Notes under the pieces: model-generated
Databases searched by the model: none
What the model saw: the letters and a program-made list of their open reading frames with translations, nothing else
What the model was told of the DNA's origin: nothing
Assembly: GCF_004348265.1 (NCBI RefSeq)
Contig: NZ_SMNT01000005.1
Span: forward strand, 28,978-92,977
DNA: 64,000 bases
Reading direction: 5' to 3'
Origin: Methylobacterium segetis
GTDB lineage: Bacteria; Pseudomonadota; Alphaproteobacteria; Rhizobiales; Beijerinckiaceae
Shown here: positions 36,806-46,550 of the stretch, in pieces
Layout: the number at the start of each line of letters is the position of its first letter
How positions within the stretch are numbered: the stretch's first letter is position 1
Translations under genes and position numbers: made by a program

Positions 36806-37321
36806 GCCCCTCGATACCACGGCGTCCCTAACGAACCCTTACATCGCAGGAACCATCAAGCATTCGCTCGGCGCATCGGAGCATCCGGCAGCCCCTATTC
36901 AGGCTCTGATTAGCGGCAACATCAGCCTGCCACCCGAAACCGAGATCTGGCCCACAACTTGATCTGCGCCGTCATAGGCAAGGAAGAGAGCAATCTTGCA
37001 ACGTCGCTCGGTTGATGGGCAAGCTCCCTACGGATTTTCTCCAAATAGGTTTCGATTTGCTCGGGCCGCTCGGCGCGTTGCTGCCCGGCCGTGATTGGGT
37101 CCAACCCGAGTGCGCTGGTGTGGATGGCGATCCGAATGGAGGTCACGCACGGTCGTGGGAGGATCCGCCCTTGAGTCGGCCCCTCAGACGATCGGCGCCC
37201 GAACGGAAGACGACGGTTTCGGCCGCGACGGTGATGCGGCGACGGCACTTCGCCGGCTATTCGGAATTGTTTCTTCGATGTTGCTTTGACGGCCGGGGGC
37301 GCCCCGGCCTAGGTTCCGCCC
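36806..37321. other. 516-bp gap with one doubtful small frame
   Basis: Between the chemoreceptor and the tetR-like gene. The left part (36806-36990) is AT-richer than average. One possible short gene lies on the minus strand and is listed separately. No terminator or palindrome recognised. The right end probably has the tetR promoter. Confidence 0.35.
36922..37146 (-). CDS. Possible small protein, doubtful
   Basis: 74 residues from a GTG. Unlike the noise frames, it reads as ordinary protein: TSIRIAIHTSALGLDPITAG, then RPEQIETYLEKIRRELAHQP, predicting two amphipathic helices. No Shine-Dalgarno is seen and the upstream frame runs on without a stop. Could be spurious. Confidence 0.35.
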   Translation of the reverse strand: MTSIRIAIHTSALGLDPITAGQQRAERPEQIETYLEKIRRELAHQPSDVARLLSSLPMTAQIKLWARSRFRVAG

Positions 37322-37954
37322 ATGAACCACCCAGTCGAACAGGATCTCGCTGTCGCGGAGGAGAGCGCGCCGACCACGCGCTGCCGCATCCTCGCGACGG
37401 CCGAGCGCTTCTTCCGGGAGATCGGCTACCAGAAGACCACGGTCGCCGACATCGCCAAGACGCTGCGGATGAGCCCGGCCAACGTCTACCGGTTCTTCGA
37501 CTCGAAGAAGGCCATCAACGAGGCCGTGGTGGAGCGGGTGACCCGGGAGGTCGAGGCACTGATCGCGACGATCGCCGCCACCCCCGGCCTGTCGGCCTCC
37601 AACCGCATCGCCGAGATCGTCCGGAGCCTGCACGGCGACTGCCTGGAGCGCTGCCGGGAGAATCCCCGCATCCACGAGATGGTGGAGGCGGCGATGACGG
37701 AGAGCTGGGACGTCTGCCGCCACCACGTCGAGCGCATCAGCGCGGTGCTGACGCGGGTGGTGACCGACGGCGTGCGCACCGGCGAGTTCGCCGCCGACGA
37801 TCCGGCGATGGCGGCGCAGTGCGTGCACGTCGCGATCGTGCGCTACTGCCATCCGGTCCTGGTCAGCCAGTACCCGAACGGACCGGCGCCGCCGATCGAG
37901 GCGATGATCGCCTTCCTGCTGCGGGCCCTGCGGGCGCGGCCGGCGAGCGCCTGA
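37322..37954 (+). CDS. TetR/AcrR-family transcriptional regulator
   Basis: 210 residues. HTH at about 20-65 (RCRILATAERFFREIGYQKT, TVADIAKTLRMSPANVYRFF) and a helical ligand domain containing two to three cysteines (CLERCRENPRIHEMVE). The gene converges on the DUF1330 gene. Repressor of a neighbouring transporter or enzyme is usual for the family, but no obvious target adjoins it. Confidence 0.92.
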   Translation: MNHPVEQDLAVAEESAPTTRCRILATAERFFREIGYQKTTVADIAKTLRMSPANVYRFFDSKKAINEAVVERVTREVEALIATIAATPGLSASNRIAEIVRSLHGDCLERCRENPRIHEMVEAAMTESWDVCRHHVERISAVLTRVVTDGVRTGEFAADDPAMAAQCVHVAIVRYCHPVLVSQYPNGPAPPIEAMIAFLLRALRARPASA

Positions 37955-37962
37955 CCCGCCTC

Positions 37963-38307
37963 CTATTCCGAGGCCGGATTGGCGGGCTGCGGGGGTTCGC
38001 CGGCACCGGGCTGCTCGCCGTCGTAGCCCTCGATCACGATGAGGTCGGTGTCCGCACCGCCCTTCTGCCGGGCGCGGGCCGACTGGTAGAGGTCCGAGTG
38101 CCAGCAGGCGAGCGCGGCCTCGTAGGAGGGGAACTCGATCACGACGTTGCGGGAGCGGGCCGAGCCCGAGACCGCCTCGAAGGCGCCGCCCCGAACGAGG
38201 AAGCGGCCGCCGAACTGGGCGAAGGCAGCGCCGTTCGCGGCCGCGTAATCCCGGTAGGCGTCGGCGTCCCGGACATCGACCCGGACGACCCAGTATCCGC
38301 GTGCCAT
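37963..38307 (-). CDS. DUF1330-family protein
   Basis: 114 residues. Ferredoxin-like alpha/beta dimeric barrel: MARGYWVVRVDVRDADAYRD, GGRFLVRGGAFEAVSG, RNVVIEFPSYEAALACWHS, ending with IVIEGYDG and a disordered proline-rich tail. Function unknown. Close to pyrF (17 bp), likely the same transcript. Confidence 0.9.
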   Translation of the reverse strand: MARGYWVVRVDVRDADAYRDYAAANGAAFAQFGGRFLVRGGAFEAVSGSARSRNVVIEFPSYEAALACWHSDLYQSARARQKGGADTDLIVIEGYDGEQPGAGEPPQPANPASE

Positions 38308-38324
38308 CGCTATCTCCTTGATTC

Positions 38325-39020
38325 TCAGGCCATCTCGGCGACGATGCGGCGGGCCACCCCGGCCGGGTCGGCGGCACTGGTGATCGGGCGGCCGACGACG
38401 ACATGGTCGATGCCGGCGGCCCGCGCCTCCGCGGGGTTCATCACGCGCTTCTGGTCGCCGAGGTCGCTGCCGGCGGGGCGGATGCCCGGCGTCACGATGA
38501 GGCGGTCCGGACCCACCACCGAGCGGACGGAGGCCGCCTCCTCCGCGCTGCAGACGATGCCGTCGATGCCGATCTGGAGGGCCTGGGCCGCCCGCTTCGC
38601 GACGAGGTCCGGCACGGGCAGTGCGTAGCCGGCCTCGCGGGCATCCGCCTCGTCGTAGGAGGTGAGGACCGTAACCGCGAGGATCTTCAACGGGTTAGCT
38701 CCCCGTCCACGGATCGCCGCGCGCATGGTCTGCGGGTAGGCGTGGACCGTGAGGAAGGTCGCGCCGAGGCCAGCCAGCGAGCGCACCCCCTCCTCCACCG
38801 TGTTGCCGATGTCGTGGAGCTTGAGGTCGAGGAAGACCTTGAGGCCGCGCTCCGCGAGCTTCGGCACCAGGGCGAGGCCGCCCGCATAGGCGAGCCGATA
38901 GCCGATCTTGTAGAAGGTGGCGGCGTCGCCGATACGGTCCACCAGCGCCTCGGCCTCGGCCACGTCGCCGAGGTCGAGGGCGACGATCAGGCGGTCGCGG
39001 GGGTCGGCGAGAGCGGGCAT
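38325..39020 (-). CDS. pyrF: Orotidine 5'-phosphate decarboxylase
   Basis: 231 residues; converts OMP to UMP, the last step of pyrimidine nucleotide synthesis. [20 protein letters not shown], the catalytic KxxD in [20 protein letters not shown], and [18 protein letters not shown] are diagnostic. Start [11 protein letters not shown] chosen over an 11-residue longer ATG. 48 bp downstream of the glycosylase-like gene. Confidence 0.96.
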   Translation of the reverse strand: MPALADPRDRLIVALDLGDVAEAEALVDRIGDAATFYKIGYRLAYAGGLALVPKLAERGLKVFLDLKLHDIGNTVEEGVRSLAGLGATFLTVHAYPQTMRAAIRGRGANPLKILAVTVLTSYDEADAREAGYALPVPDLVAKRAAQALQIGIDGIVCSAEEAASVRSVVGPDRLIVTPGIRPAGSDLGDQKRVMNPAEARAAGIDHVVVGRPITSAADPAGVARRIVAEMA

Positions 39021-39068
39021 CGGGCACTCCGGAAGGATGCCGGCAGCGATCACGCGCCGACGCGCCTG

Positions 39069-39722
39069 TCAATGATCGCGATCATCCGGCTCGCCCATCA
39101 CCCGTGCAACCTCCGCGCGCAGAACGGGCAGCAGCTCCGCCTCGAACCAGGGATGCCGCTTCAGCCAGCCATTGTTGCGCCAGGAGGGGTGCGGCAGAGG
39201 GAGAACCCGGGGCCGGCGCGGCTCGCCGAGGATCTCGCGCCAGCGCGCGACGGTGCCGGTGAGGCCGCCCTCCAGCCGCCCGAGATGCCACCCCTGCGCG
39301 TATTGGCCGATCACGAGGATCAATTCGAGATCAGGCAACCCGCTGAAGATCGCATCACGCCAGCGTTCGGCGCATTCCCGGCGCGGCGGCCGGTCGCCGC
39401 CCTTGGCATCGAGGCCCGGAAAACACGAGCCCATCGGCACGATCGCGACCCGCGCGGCGTCGTAGAACGCCGCCTCGTCGAGGCCGAGCCAGGCGCGCAG
39501 GCGCACGCCCGACGGGTCGGTGAAGGGCTGGCCCGTGCGGTGCGCCCGGGTGCCCGGCGCCTGCGAGGCGATGCAGAGGCGGGCGGTGGCGCTACCCTGC
39601 AGGATCGGCCGCGGCTCCTGCGGCAGGGGCGGCCCGTAGACCGGCGCGTCGCGGCAGAGGCGGCAGGCGCGCAGCCGCGCGGCGGTCTCGTCGAAGGCGG
39701 AGAGGATCGGGCGAGGCGGCAT
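39069..39722 (-). CDS. Uracil-DNA glycosylase family protein
   Basis: 217 residues. CRLCRDAPVYGPPLPQEPRP, CIASQAPGTRAHRTGQPFTD, ILVIGQYAQGWHL and the terminal LPLPHPSWRNNGWLKRHPWF are characteristic of COG1573-like uracil-DNA glycosylases. The Asn of the classical family is replaced by other residues, so activity on uracil is not certain. The start MPPRPILSAFDETAARLRAC is at 39722; the frame upstream passes through a terminator. Confidence 0.85.
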   Translation of the reverse strand: MPPRPILSAFDETAARLRACRLCRDAPVYGPPLPQEPRPILQGSATARLCIASQAPGTRAHRTGQPFTDPSGVRLRAWLGLDEAAFYDAARVAIVPMGSCFPGLDAKGGDRPPRRECAERWRDAIFSGLPDLELILVIGQYAQGWHLGRLEGGLTGTVARWREILGEPRRPRVLPLPHPSWRNNGWLKRHPWFEAELLPVLRAEVARVMGEPDDRDH

Positions 39723-39758
39723 CGGTCCGGCCGCAGATGGGCCGCGGCGCCCGAAACG

Positions 39759-39789
39759 AAAAGACGGCGCGGTGTTGAGCCGCGCCGTC
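39759..39789 (-). terminator. Intrinsic terminator of the molybdenum hydroxylase operon
   Basis: Perfect 10-bp stem (39763-39772 with 39780-39789), 7-base loop, and four T residues on the minus strand. It lies about 100 bp downstream of the large subunit gene and just before the glycosylase gene. Confidence 0.8.
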
Positions 39790-39887
39790 GTGAAGTGGGT
39801 CGAAACCTTTGGGGTGAGGCGACCCTGCGCCTCGGGTGCCCGGGGGTCTGTGCGTTTCCTCACACCCCTCCGGATCGCGGTCCGGGA

Positions 39888-42104
39888 TCAGACCCCACGG
39901 AGGCTCGCGAGGTCGAGGGGCAGGGAGCGCAGGCGCTGGCCGGTCGCGGCGAAGATCGCGTTCGAGATGGCCGGGGCGAGCACCGGCACGCCCGGCTCGC
40001 CGATTCCGGTGGGCGCGGCCTGCGAGGGCACGATGTGTACCTCGACGACCGGCATCTCGCTCATCCGGGTCGGCTCGTAGCTGTCGAAGTTCCGCTCCTG
40101 CACCACGCCGTCCTTGAGGGTGATGCGGTTGCGCAGCACCGAGGAGAGCGCGAAGCCCACCGCCCCCTCGACCTGCGCGCTGATGATGTCCGGGTTGACG
40201 GCGATGCCGACATCGACCGCCGCGACGATGCGGTTCACCTTGACGCTCGCCTCCTGCACCGAGACGTCGGCCACCATGGCGACGTAGGAGCCGAAGGATT
40301 CGTGGGCCGAGACGCCGAGGCCGTGGCCCTTCTCGCGGGTGCGCTCGGCCCAGTTGGCCTTCTCGGCGGCGAGCTTCAGGGCGGCGGAGAGGCGGGGCGC
40401 CTGGTTCAGGAGCGCGAGGCGGTAGGCGAGCGGATCGACGTTCGCCGCGTGGGCGATCTCGTCGATGAACACCTCCATGACCTGGGCCGTGTGGGTGTGG
40501 CCGACCGAGCGCCACCACAGGACCGGCACGCCCTCGCGGGCGTTGTGGACCTCGAACCGGTAGGCGGGAAGCGCGTAGGGCGTGTCGGAGGCGCCCTCCA
40601 CCGTGGTGCCGTCGATGCCGTTCTTGACGATCATCGCCTCGAAGGGAGAGCCGATCATGATCGACTTGCCGACCATCACGTGCTGCCAGCCCGTGATGGC
40701 GCCCTTGGCATCGAGGCCGGCGCGCAGCTTGTGGAAGACGGTCGGGCGGTAATAGCCGCCTGTCATGTCGTCCTCGCGGGTCCAGACGAGGTGGATGGGC
40801 GCCTTGGCCCCCGTCGCCTTCACGATGCTCGCGGCCTCCGCGAGGTAGTCGGCGCCGGGCGTCGCGCGGCGGCCGAAGGAGCCGCCAGCCCAGAGCGTGT
40901 GAAGCCGAACCTTGTCCGTCGTGACGCCGAGGATCGCGGCGATCACCGCCTGCTCGACGGTCTGGAGCTGGCAGCCTGCGTAGACGTCGTAGGTCCCGTC
41001 GGAGGCCCGCTCGATCGTGGCGTTGAGGGGCTCCATCGCGGCGTGGGCGAGGTAGGGGAAGCTGAACTCCGCCTCCAGAACCTTCGCCGCGCCCTTGATG
41101 CCGGCCTCCGGGTCGCCGCGCTCGGAGGCGACGAGGCCGGGGCGCTTGGCGGTCTCCCGGTACTCGGCGAGGATGGCGTCGGAGGAGCGGGCCTCCGCGC
41201 CCGCATCGTCCCAGGTCACGGCGAGGGCATCGCGGCCCTTCATCGCGGTCCAGGTATCCTTGGCGATCACCGCGACGCCGGTCGGGATCGTCACCACGTC
41301 GAGGACGCCCTTGACGGCGCGGGCGGCCTTGTCGTCGACGCTCTTCACGGTGGCGCCGAAGCGGGGCGGATGCGCGACCACCGCCGTCACCTGCCCCGGG
41401 CGGCGGATGTCGAGGGAGTAGACGGCGCTGCCGTCGGTCTTGGCGACCGAGTCGAGGCGCGGCACCCGCTGGCCGATCAGCCGCCACTCGCCCGGCTGCT
41501 TGAGGCGCGGCTCCTGCGGCACCGGCAGGGTCGCGGCGGAGGCGGCGAGCGCGCCGAACCGGGCCTCGCGGTTCGAGGCGGCGTGGCGCACGACGCCGGT
41601 CTCGACCGTGATCTCGGAGACGGACACCTTCCACTGATAGGCGGCGGCGGCCACCAGCATCTCGCGGGCGGCGGCACCCGCCTTGCGGAGCTGGAACCAG
41701 GAATTGGCGATCGCGGTCGAGCCGCCCGTGCCCTGCACCGGCCCCATCAGGGTGTTGTTGTAGAGGGTGGCGTCGGCGGGCGCGAACTCGGTGCGGATCG
41801 TCGCCCAATCCGCGTCGAGCTCGTCCGCGAGGATGGTGGCGAGCCCGGTCGTGTTGCCCTGGCCCATGTCGAGGTGCTTGCAGATCACCGTGACGGTGTC
41901 GTCCGAGGCGATCCGCACGAAGGCGTTCGGCATCGCCTTGACCGCCGGGAGGTCCGGCCCGCCCGCAGCGTAGGACGGCCCCTTCGGGTCGAGGCGGAAG
42001 CCGATGACGATGGCGCCCGTCGCGGCGGCGGCACCGCCGAGGAAGCTGCGGCGGGAGACGCGCGGGGCGCGGCCTCCGGCCTTCGACCGACCGATTGTCA
42101 GCAT
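39888..42104 (-). CDS. iorB: Molybdopterin-binding subunit of a xanthine dehydrogenase-family hydroxylase (isoquinoline 1-oxidoreductase beta type)
   Basis: 738 residues. Twin-arginine signal SRRSFLGGAAAATGAIVIG near residues 18-36 indicates folded export to the periplasm. Motifs: KHLDMGQGNTTGLATILADE, GPVQGTGGSTAIANSW, LWAGGSFGRRATPGADYLAE, EMPVVEVHIVPSQAAPTGIG, and the catalytic-Glu region GIGEPGVPVLAPAI. The Ior family hydroxylates N-heteroaromatics or aldehydes; the substrate here is unknown. No MoCo sulfurase/XdhC gene adjoins. Confidence 0.9.
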   Translation of the reverse strand: MLTIGRSKAGGRAPRVSRRSFLGGAAAATGAIVIGFRLDPKGPSYAAGGPDLPAVKAMPNAFVRIASDDTVTVICKHLDMGQGNTTGLATILADELDADWATIRTEFAPADATLYNNTLMGPVQGTGGSTAIANSWFQLRKAGAAAREMLVAAAAYQWKVSVSEITVETGVVRHAASNREARFGALAASAATLPVPQEPRLKQPGEWRLIGQRVPRLDSVAKTDGSAVYSLDIRRPGQVTAVVAHPPRFGATVKSVDDKAARAVKGVLDVVTIPTGVAVIAKDTWTAMKGRDALAVTWDDAGAEARSSDAILAEYRETAKRPGLVASERGDPEAGIKGAAKVLEAEFSFPYLAHAAMEPLNATIERASDGTYDVYAGCQLQTVEQAVIAAILGVTTDKVRLHTLWAGGSFGRRATPGADYLAEAASIVKATGAKAPIHLVWTREDDMTGGYYRPTVFHKLRAGLDAKGAITGWQHVMVGKSIMIGSPFEAMIVKNGIDGTTVEGASDTPYALPAYRFEVHNAREGVPVLWWRSVGHTHTAQVMEVFIDEIAHAANVDPLAYRLALLNQAPRLSAALKLAAEKANWAERTREKGHGLGVSAHESFGSYVAMVADVSVQEASVKVNRIVAAVDVGIAVNPDIISAQVEGAVGFALSSVLRNRITLKDGVVQERNFDSYEPTRMSEMPVVEVHIVPSQAAPTGIGEPGVPVLAPAISNAIFAATGQRLRSLPLDLASLRGV

Positions 42105-42133
42105 GTCTGTGCTCCAGTCAGGACGAACGGGGA

Positions 42134-42589
42134 TCAGGCGAGGGTGCGGGCGGCTTCGTGGATCGCCGCGCGGATGCGCTGATAGGTGCCGCAGCGGCAG
42201 ATGTTGCCGTCCATGGCGCCCGCGATGTCGGAATCCGAGGGCTTCGGATTGTCGGTGAGGAGCCCGATCGCCGACATGATCTGGCCCGACTGGCAATAGC
42301 CGCACTGGACCACGTCGAGCTTGCGCCACGCCGTCTGGACCGCCTCGGCCACCCGGCCCGAGACGCCCTCGATCGTCGTGACCTTGCCCTCGCCGACATC
42401 GCCGATGCGGGTCTGGCAGGAGCGGACCGGCTGCCCGTCGAGATGGACGGTGCAGGCGCCGCACTGGGCAATGCCGCAGCCGTACTTGGTGCCCGTCTTG
42501 TCGAGATGGTCGCGCAGCACCCAGAGGAGCGGCGTCTCGGGATCGGCCTCGACCTCGTGGGCCCTGCCGTTGACGGTCAGCTTGATCAT
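42134..42589 (-). CDS. iorA: [2Fe-2S]-binding subunit of the molybdenum hydroxylase (IorA type)
   Basis: 151 residues. Two Fe-S clusters: plant-type C38-C43-C46-C58 ([20 protein letters not shown]) and C96-C99-C131-C133 ([16 protein letters not shown]). Passes electrons from the Mo centre to an acceptor. No signal peptide, so it is presumably exported with IorB by its Tat signal. 29 bp separate it from iorB. Confidence 0.93.
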   Translation of the reverse strand: MIKLTVNGRAHEVEADPETPLLWVLRDHLDKTGTKYGCGIAQCGACTVHLDGQPVRSCQTRIGDVGEGKVTTIEGVSGRVAEAVQTAWRKLDVVQCGYCQSGQIMSAIGLLTDNPKPSDSDIAGAMDGNICRCGTYQRIRAAIHEAARTLA

Positions 42590-42847
42590 CCCGATGCCCT
42601 CCGGTCCGGTGAGGATGACCGAGCGGTAGCGTCCCCGCGCGCGCGGCCGATGTGCGGCCGCGCACCTGCCATGCGATCTCCCCGGGGCGGGGCCCCAGCC
42701 GGCGGGGAAGCGTGTCCGGGATGCGGAGAATCCGCACGGTGGCGGCAGCCGGTTCTTAACACATTCATACCATCCTGGGGGTGGTCGCGGTTCGGTACGC
42801 CCGCTCCGACCCGTCCAACGGCGCCCTCAGCGTAAATTTCGAGACTG

Positions 42848-44383
42848 ATGTCCGACCTGACTGTCGAGATGGTCCAGCGGGGGCGCGGCCCGTCGGCGGA
42901 GGAGGCCAACCGGCGCCGCGGCATCGCCCGCGACATGCGCTCGGCCCGCGAGAAGCTGACCTCCGTCACCGGCCTGGAGCGCGCCTTCGACTACGAGCTG
43001 CTGCGCCTCTACGCGCAATACCGGATCGGCGCCGGGATCCCGCTCGGGCTGTTCGCCGTCGCGATGGCCGGCGCCTCGGTGTTCTGGGTGCCGCACGTCG
43101 TCGCGGCGACCTGGGCCCTGTGCGTGTTCGTCGCGATCACGCTGATCTCCACCGCGAGCCGCCGCTTCCTGCGCCAGGACCCGGAGGAGGTCTCGCTCGG
43201 GCGCTGGCGGCGCCTGTTCGTCGCGGGCGAGGCGGTGCAGAGCCTGTGCTGGGCGGCGATGATCGGGCTCGGCGCCACGGGCGGGCGGACCTTCGCCCTG
43301 TTCGGCCTCGTCATCGCGGCGGCGGTCGCGACCATGCTCGCCGCGACCGTGCCGGCGGCCGCCGTCGCCGGCCTCGTGCCGCTGATGCTCGCGACGCTGT
43401 CGCTCCTCGCCTTCTCGCAGCACATGGACGCGCTGCTCCTCGTCGCGATGGCGGTCGGCTCGCAGCTCTTCTTCATGGGTCTGGCGCGCCGCCTCTACAC
43501 CTCGACGGTGGGCGCCCTGCAATCGCGGGCCGAGAAGGACGCGATCTTCGCCGAGCTGGAGCAGGCCAAGGCCAATTCCGACGAGGCGCGGCGGCGCGCG
43601 GAGGAGGCGAACCTCGCCAAATCGCGCTTCCTCGCCACGATGAGCCACGAGCTGCGCACGCCGCTGAACGCCATCCTCGGCTTCTCCGAGGTGATGAAGA
43701 ACGAGGTCTTCGGCCCCCACACCGCGCCGAGCTACCAGGAATACTCGACCGACATCCACGATAGCGGGATGCACCTCCTCAACCTCATCAACGAGATCCT
43801 CGACCTCTCGCGGATCGAGGCGGGGCGCTACGAGATGAACGAGGAGGCCGTGCTCCTCGCCCACATCGTCGAGGAATGCCGCCACATGATGGGCCTGCGC
43901 GCCCGCTCGAAGGGGCAGACCTTCCACGACTTCGTGGACGATTCCCTGCCGAAGATCTGGGCCGACGAGCGGGCGCTCCGCCAGATCGTGCTGAACCTCC
44001 TCTCGAACGCCGTGAAGTTCACGCCACCGGGCGGCGAGATCACGATCAAGGTCGGCTGGACGAGCTCGGGCGGCCAGTACGTCGCGGTCAAGGACAGCGG
44101 CCCCGGCATCCCCGAGGACGAGCTCGGCACCGTGATGTCCTCCTTCGGCCGCGGCTCGCTCGCGATCAAGACCGCCGAGCAGGGCTCGGGGCTCGGCCTG
44201 CCGATCGTCAAGGGCCTCGTCGACCTGCACGGCGGCCATTTCCAGCTCGTGTCGCGCCCCCGCGAGGGCACGGAGGTCATCGTCACCCTGCCGGCGAGCC
44301 GGGTGATGGACACGCTGCCGGCCGTGGACGTCGAGGCCGAGATGCAGCCCGCGGCCGTGCGGCGGCCCGCCAGGGCCGCCTGA
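42848..44383 (+). CDS. Membrane-bound sensor histidine kinase
   Basis: 511 residues. About five or six hydrophobic helices at residues 58-215 (GLFAVAMAGASVFWVPHVVA, VAGLVPLMLATLSLLAFSQH) form a multipass sensor. A coiled coil (RRRAEEANLAKSRF) leads to the H-box with phosphoacceptor H267 (ATMSHELRTPLNAILGFSEV), N-box NLLSNAVKFTPPGG, and G-boxes DSGPGIPEDELG and GSGLGLPIVKGLVDLHGGHF. No cognate response regulator adjoins. Divergent from iorAB, but no evidence of control is seen. Confidence 0.92.
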   Translation: MSDLTVEMVQRGRGPSAEEANRRRGIARDMRSAREKLTSVTGLERAFDYELLRLYAQYRIGAGIPLGLFAVAMAGASVFWVPHVVAATWALCVFVAITLISTASRRFLRQDPEEVSLGRWRRLFVAGEAVQSLCWAAMIGLGATGGRTFALFGLVIAAAVATMLAATVPAAAVAGLVPLMLATLSLLAFSQHMDALLLVAMAVGSQLFFMGLARRLYTSTVGALQSRAEKDAIFAELEQAKANSDEARRRAEEANLAKSRFLATMSHELRTPLNAILGFSEVMKNEVFGPHTAPSYQEYSTDIHDSGMHLLNLINEILDLSRIEAGRYEMNEEAVLLAHIVEECRHMMGLRARSKGQTFHDFVDDSLPKIWADERALRQIVLNLLSNAVKFTPPGGEITIKVGWTSSGGQYVAVKDSGPGIPEDELGTVMSSFGRGSLAIKTAEQGSGLGLPIVKGLVDLHGGHFQLVSRPREGTEVIVTLPASRVMDTLPAVDVEAEMQPAAVRRPARAA

Positions 44384-44396
44384 GGCAGGCCCCCGC

Positions 44397-44436
44397 CTCT
44401 CCCGTGTCGGGAGAGTTCGAGCCCGCGGCAGCGGGC
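44397..44436. terminator. Double hairpin between convergent genes
   Basis: CTCTCCCG-TGT-CGGGAGAG followed five bases later by GCCCGC-GGCA-GCGGGC. It lies 13 bases after the histidine kinase stop and about 110 bases from the cobT stop, so it could terminate both. Its composition is like other C-rich spacers in the window and it may be a REP-type repeat. Confidence 0.5.
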
Positions 44437-44549
44437 CGGGTGGGGAGCACAGGCGCCCGAACGAACCCCGGCGCCCTATCCCGGCAACCCCGCGCCCCCG
44501 CCCTGTCCCCCCTCCCGCACGGGAGCGCGGCGCGGGCTTCGGACGCCCC

Positions 44550-45572
44550 CTACGCCTCCGAGCGGCCCGACACCCCCGCCTGCTCGAAGGTCGCCATGTC
44601 GCGGTGGCAGGCGAGCGCGCCCTTGAGGAGGCCCATGGCGAGCGCCGCGCCCGAGCCCTCGCCGAGGCGCATGCCGAGCGCCAGGAGCGGCACGAGGCCG
44701 AGGCGCTCCAGCACGTCGGCATGCGCGCCCTCCGCCGAGACGTGGCCCGCGAGGCAATGGTCGAGGGCGGCAGGGTCGAGGGCGTGCAGGATCGCCGCCG
44801 CCGCGGTGGCGACGTAGCCGTCGAGGATCACGGGCACCCGCTGCAGGCGCGCGGCGAGGATCGCGCCCGCCATCGCGGCGATCTCGCGGCCGCCGAGGCG
44901 GGACAGGACCTCCAGCGGGTCGGCGAGGTGGCCGGCATGGTGGGCGAGCGCGGCCTCGACCGCCGCGACCTTGCGGGCGATCCCCGCATCGTCGATGCCG
45001 GTGCCGCGCCCGACCCAGTGGCGCGCCTCGCCCCCGTAGAGGGCGGCATAGATCGCCGCCGCGACCGTGGTGTTGCCGATGCCCATCTCGCCGACCGCGA
45101 GGCAATCGGTGCCCGCGGCGACCGCCTCCATGCCGAAGGCCATGGTGGCCACGCACGCCTTCTCGTCGAAGGCCGGCCCCACCGTGATGTCCCCGGTCGG
45201 CAGGTCGATGGCGAGATCGAACACCTTGAAGCCGAGCCCGTAGGCCGCGCAGATCTGGTTGATGGCTGCCCCCCCGGCGGCGAAATTGTCGAGCATCTGC
45301 CGGTTGACCGCGTCGGGGTAGGCCGAGACGCCCCGCGCGGTGACGCCGTGGCTCCCGGCGAAGACGCAGACGAGGGGGCGGTCGAGGGTCGGGCTCGCCT
45401 TGCCCTGCCACGCGCCGAGCCACGCGACGAGGTGCTCCAGGCGCCCGAGCGCACCCGCCGGCTTCGTCAGGCGCGCCTCCCGCTCGGCGACGGCGGCCGC
45501 CGCCTCCCGGTCCGGGCCCGGCATGGAGGCGATCAGGCCGCGGATATCCGCGAAGGGGCCGGTCTCGGTCAT
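44550..45572 (-). CDS. cobT: Nicotinate-nucleotide--dimethylbenzimidazole phosphoribosyltransferase
   Basis: 340 residues; activates 5,6-dimethylbenzimidazole as alpha-ribazole phosphate for the lower ligand of cobalamin. Signatures: GSHGVTARGVSAYPDAVNRQ, FAAGGAAINQICAAYG, GEMGIGNTTVAAAIYAALYG, and VILDGYVATAAAAILHALDP. Divergent from cobS, with which it shares the lower-ligand pathway. Methylobacterium needs B12 for methylmalonyl- and ethylmalonyl-CoA mutases. Confidence 0.96.
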   Translation of the reverse strand: MTETGPFADIRGLIASMPGPDREAAAAVAEREARLTKPAGALGRLEHLVAWLGAWQGKASPTLDRPLVCVFAGSHGVTARGVSAYPDAVNRQMLDNFAAGGAAINQICAAYGLGFKVFDLAIDLPTGDITVGPAFDEKACVATMAFGMEAVAAGTDCLAVGEMGIGNTTVAAAIYAALYGGEARHWVGRGTGIDDAGIARKVAAVEAALAHHAGHLADPLEVLSRLGGREIAAMAGAILAARLQRVPVILDGYVATAAAAILHALDPAALDHCLAGHVSAEGAHADVLERLGLVPLLALGMRLGEGSGAALAMGLLKGALACHRDMATFEQAGVSGRSEA

Positions 45573-45668
45573 GGCACGAACAATCCTGTGGGCGGGGCCG
45601 CTCCCGCGCGAGGCCGGCCGCGGCCGGAGCTATAACGGGGCGGGATGCGGGGGTGAAGGCGAGGCGCG

Positions 45669-46499
45669 ATGGCCGACCAACCGAGGCGCTCCGGCGAGGC
45701 CGACATGCCGGGGCTCGACCTCCTCTACGACCTCGCCGCGTGCCTGCGCTTCTTCTCGCGCCTGCCGGTGCCGCGCCTGCCCGGCGAGCCGGACCCGCAC
45801 CTGCCCCCCGATTTCCGCACGGTGCCCCGGATGCTGCCGCTCGCGGGCCTCGTCCTCGCGCTGCCGGCCGCCCTGGTGCTGCTGGCGGGCCGCGGCCTCG
45901 GGCTCGGCCCCTTCCTCGCCGCGACGCTCGCCGTCGCCGCCCTCGTCCTCGTGACGGGGGCGCTCCACGAGGACGGGCTCGCCGACGTGGCGGACGGGTT
46001 CGGGGGCGGCGCCACGCCGGAACGGCGCCTCGAGATCATGCGCGACAGCCGGATCGGCGCCTACGGGGGTGCCGCCCTCGTCCTCTCGCTGGCGCTGCGG
46101 ATCGGCGCGCTGGCGACGCTGCTCGACCGGACCGGGGCGGGGGCCGCCATCGCGATCCTGCTCGCGGCCTCCCTCTCGCGCACGGCGGCGCTCGCCCCGA
46201 TGGTGCTGCTGGCGCCCGCCCGGGCCGGCGGCGCGGCGGCCTCCGTGGGCCGCCCGACCAAGGCGACGGCGGGACTCGCCGCGGGGATCGCCGCCCTCCT
46301 CACCCTCCTGGCGCTCCCCTTCGGCCTGCCCGTCGGCGGGCTCCTCCTGATGCTGCTGCTCGCCATCGGCGCGAGCCTCGCCGTGAGCGGGATCGCCCGC
46401 GCCCGGATCGGCGGCCAGACCGGCGACGTGGTCGGCGCCTGCCAGCAGATGGCCGAGATCGCCGCGCTGATCGGCCTGATCGTGGCCGTGCCGATGTGA
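45669..46499 (+). CDS. cobS: Adenosylcobinamide-GDP ribazoletransferase
   Basis: 276 residues. Multipass membrane enzyme joining adenosylcobinamide-GDP with alpha-ribazole. [15 protein letters not shown] near the N-terminus, the acidic [15 protein letters not shown], and [20 protein letters not shown] are diagnostic; the rest is hydrophobic helices. Only 96 bp separate it from divergent cobT, too little for an obvious cobalamin riboswitch. Confidence 0.95.
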   Translation: MADQPRRSGEADMPGLDLLYDLAACLRFFSRLPVPRLPGEPDPHLPPDFRTVPRMLPLAGLVLALPAALVLLAGRGLGLGPFLAATLAVAALVLVTGALHEDGLADVADGFGGGATPERRLEIMRDSRIGAYGGAALVLSLALRIGALATLLDRTGAGAAIAILLAASLSRTAALAPMVLLAPARAGGAAASVGRPTKATAGLAAGIAALLTLLALPFGLPVGGLLLMLLLAIGASLAVSGIARARIGGQTGDVVGACQQMAEIAALIGLIVAVPM

Positions 46500-46550
46500 G
46501 GGGCGCGGCGGGCTTGATCCCCCGGCGCCCTTGCGGGCATGGGTGAGCGC

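Noticed and set aside
38403..42182. Very long open frame (1259 codons) on the plus strand
   Set aside because: It lies antisense to pyrF, the glycosylase-like gene and iorB, all with clear family motifs. Its translation is Arg/Gly/Ala/Val-rich noise, usual for high-GC DNA.
45573..45668. Cobalamin riboswitch between cobT and cobS
   Set aside because: The gap is only 96 bp and no B12-box-like sequence was seen.
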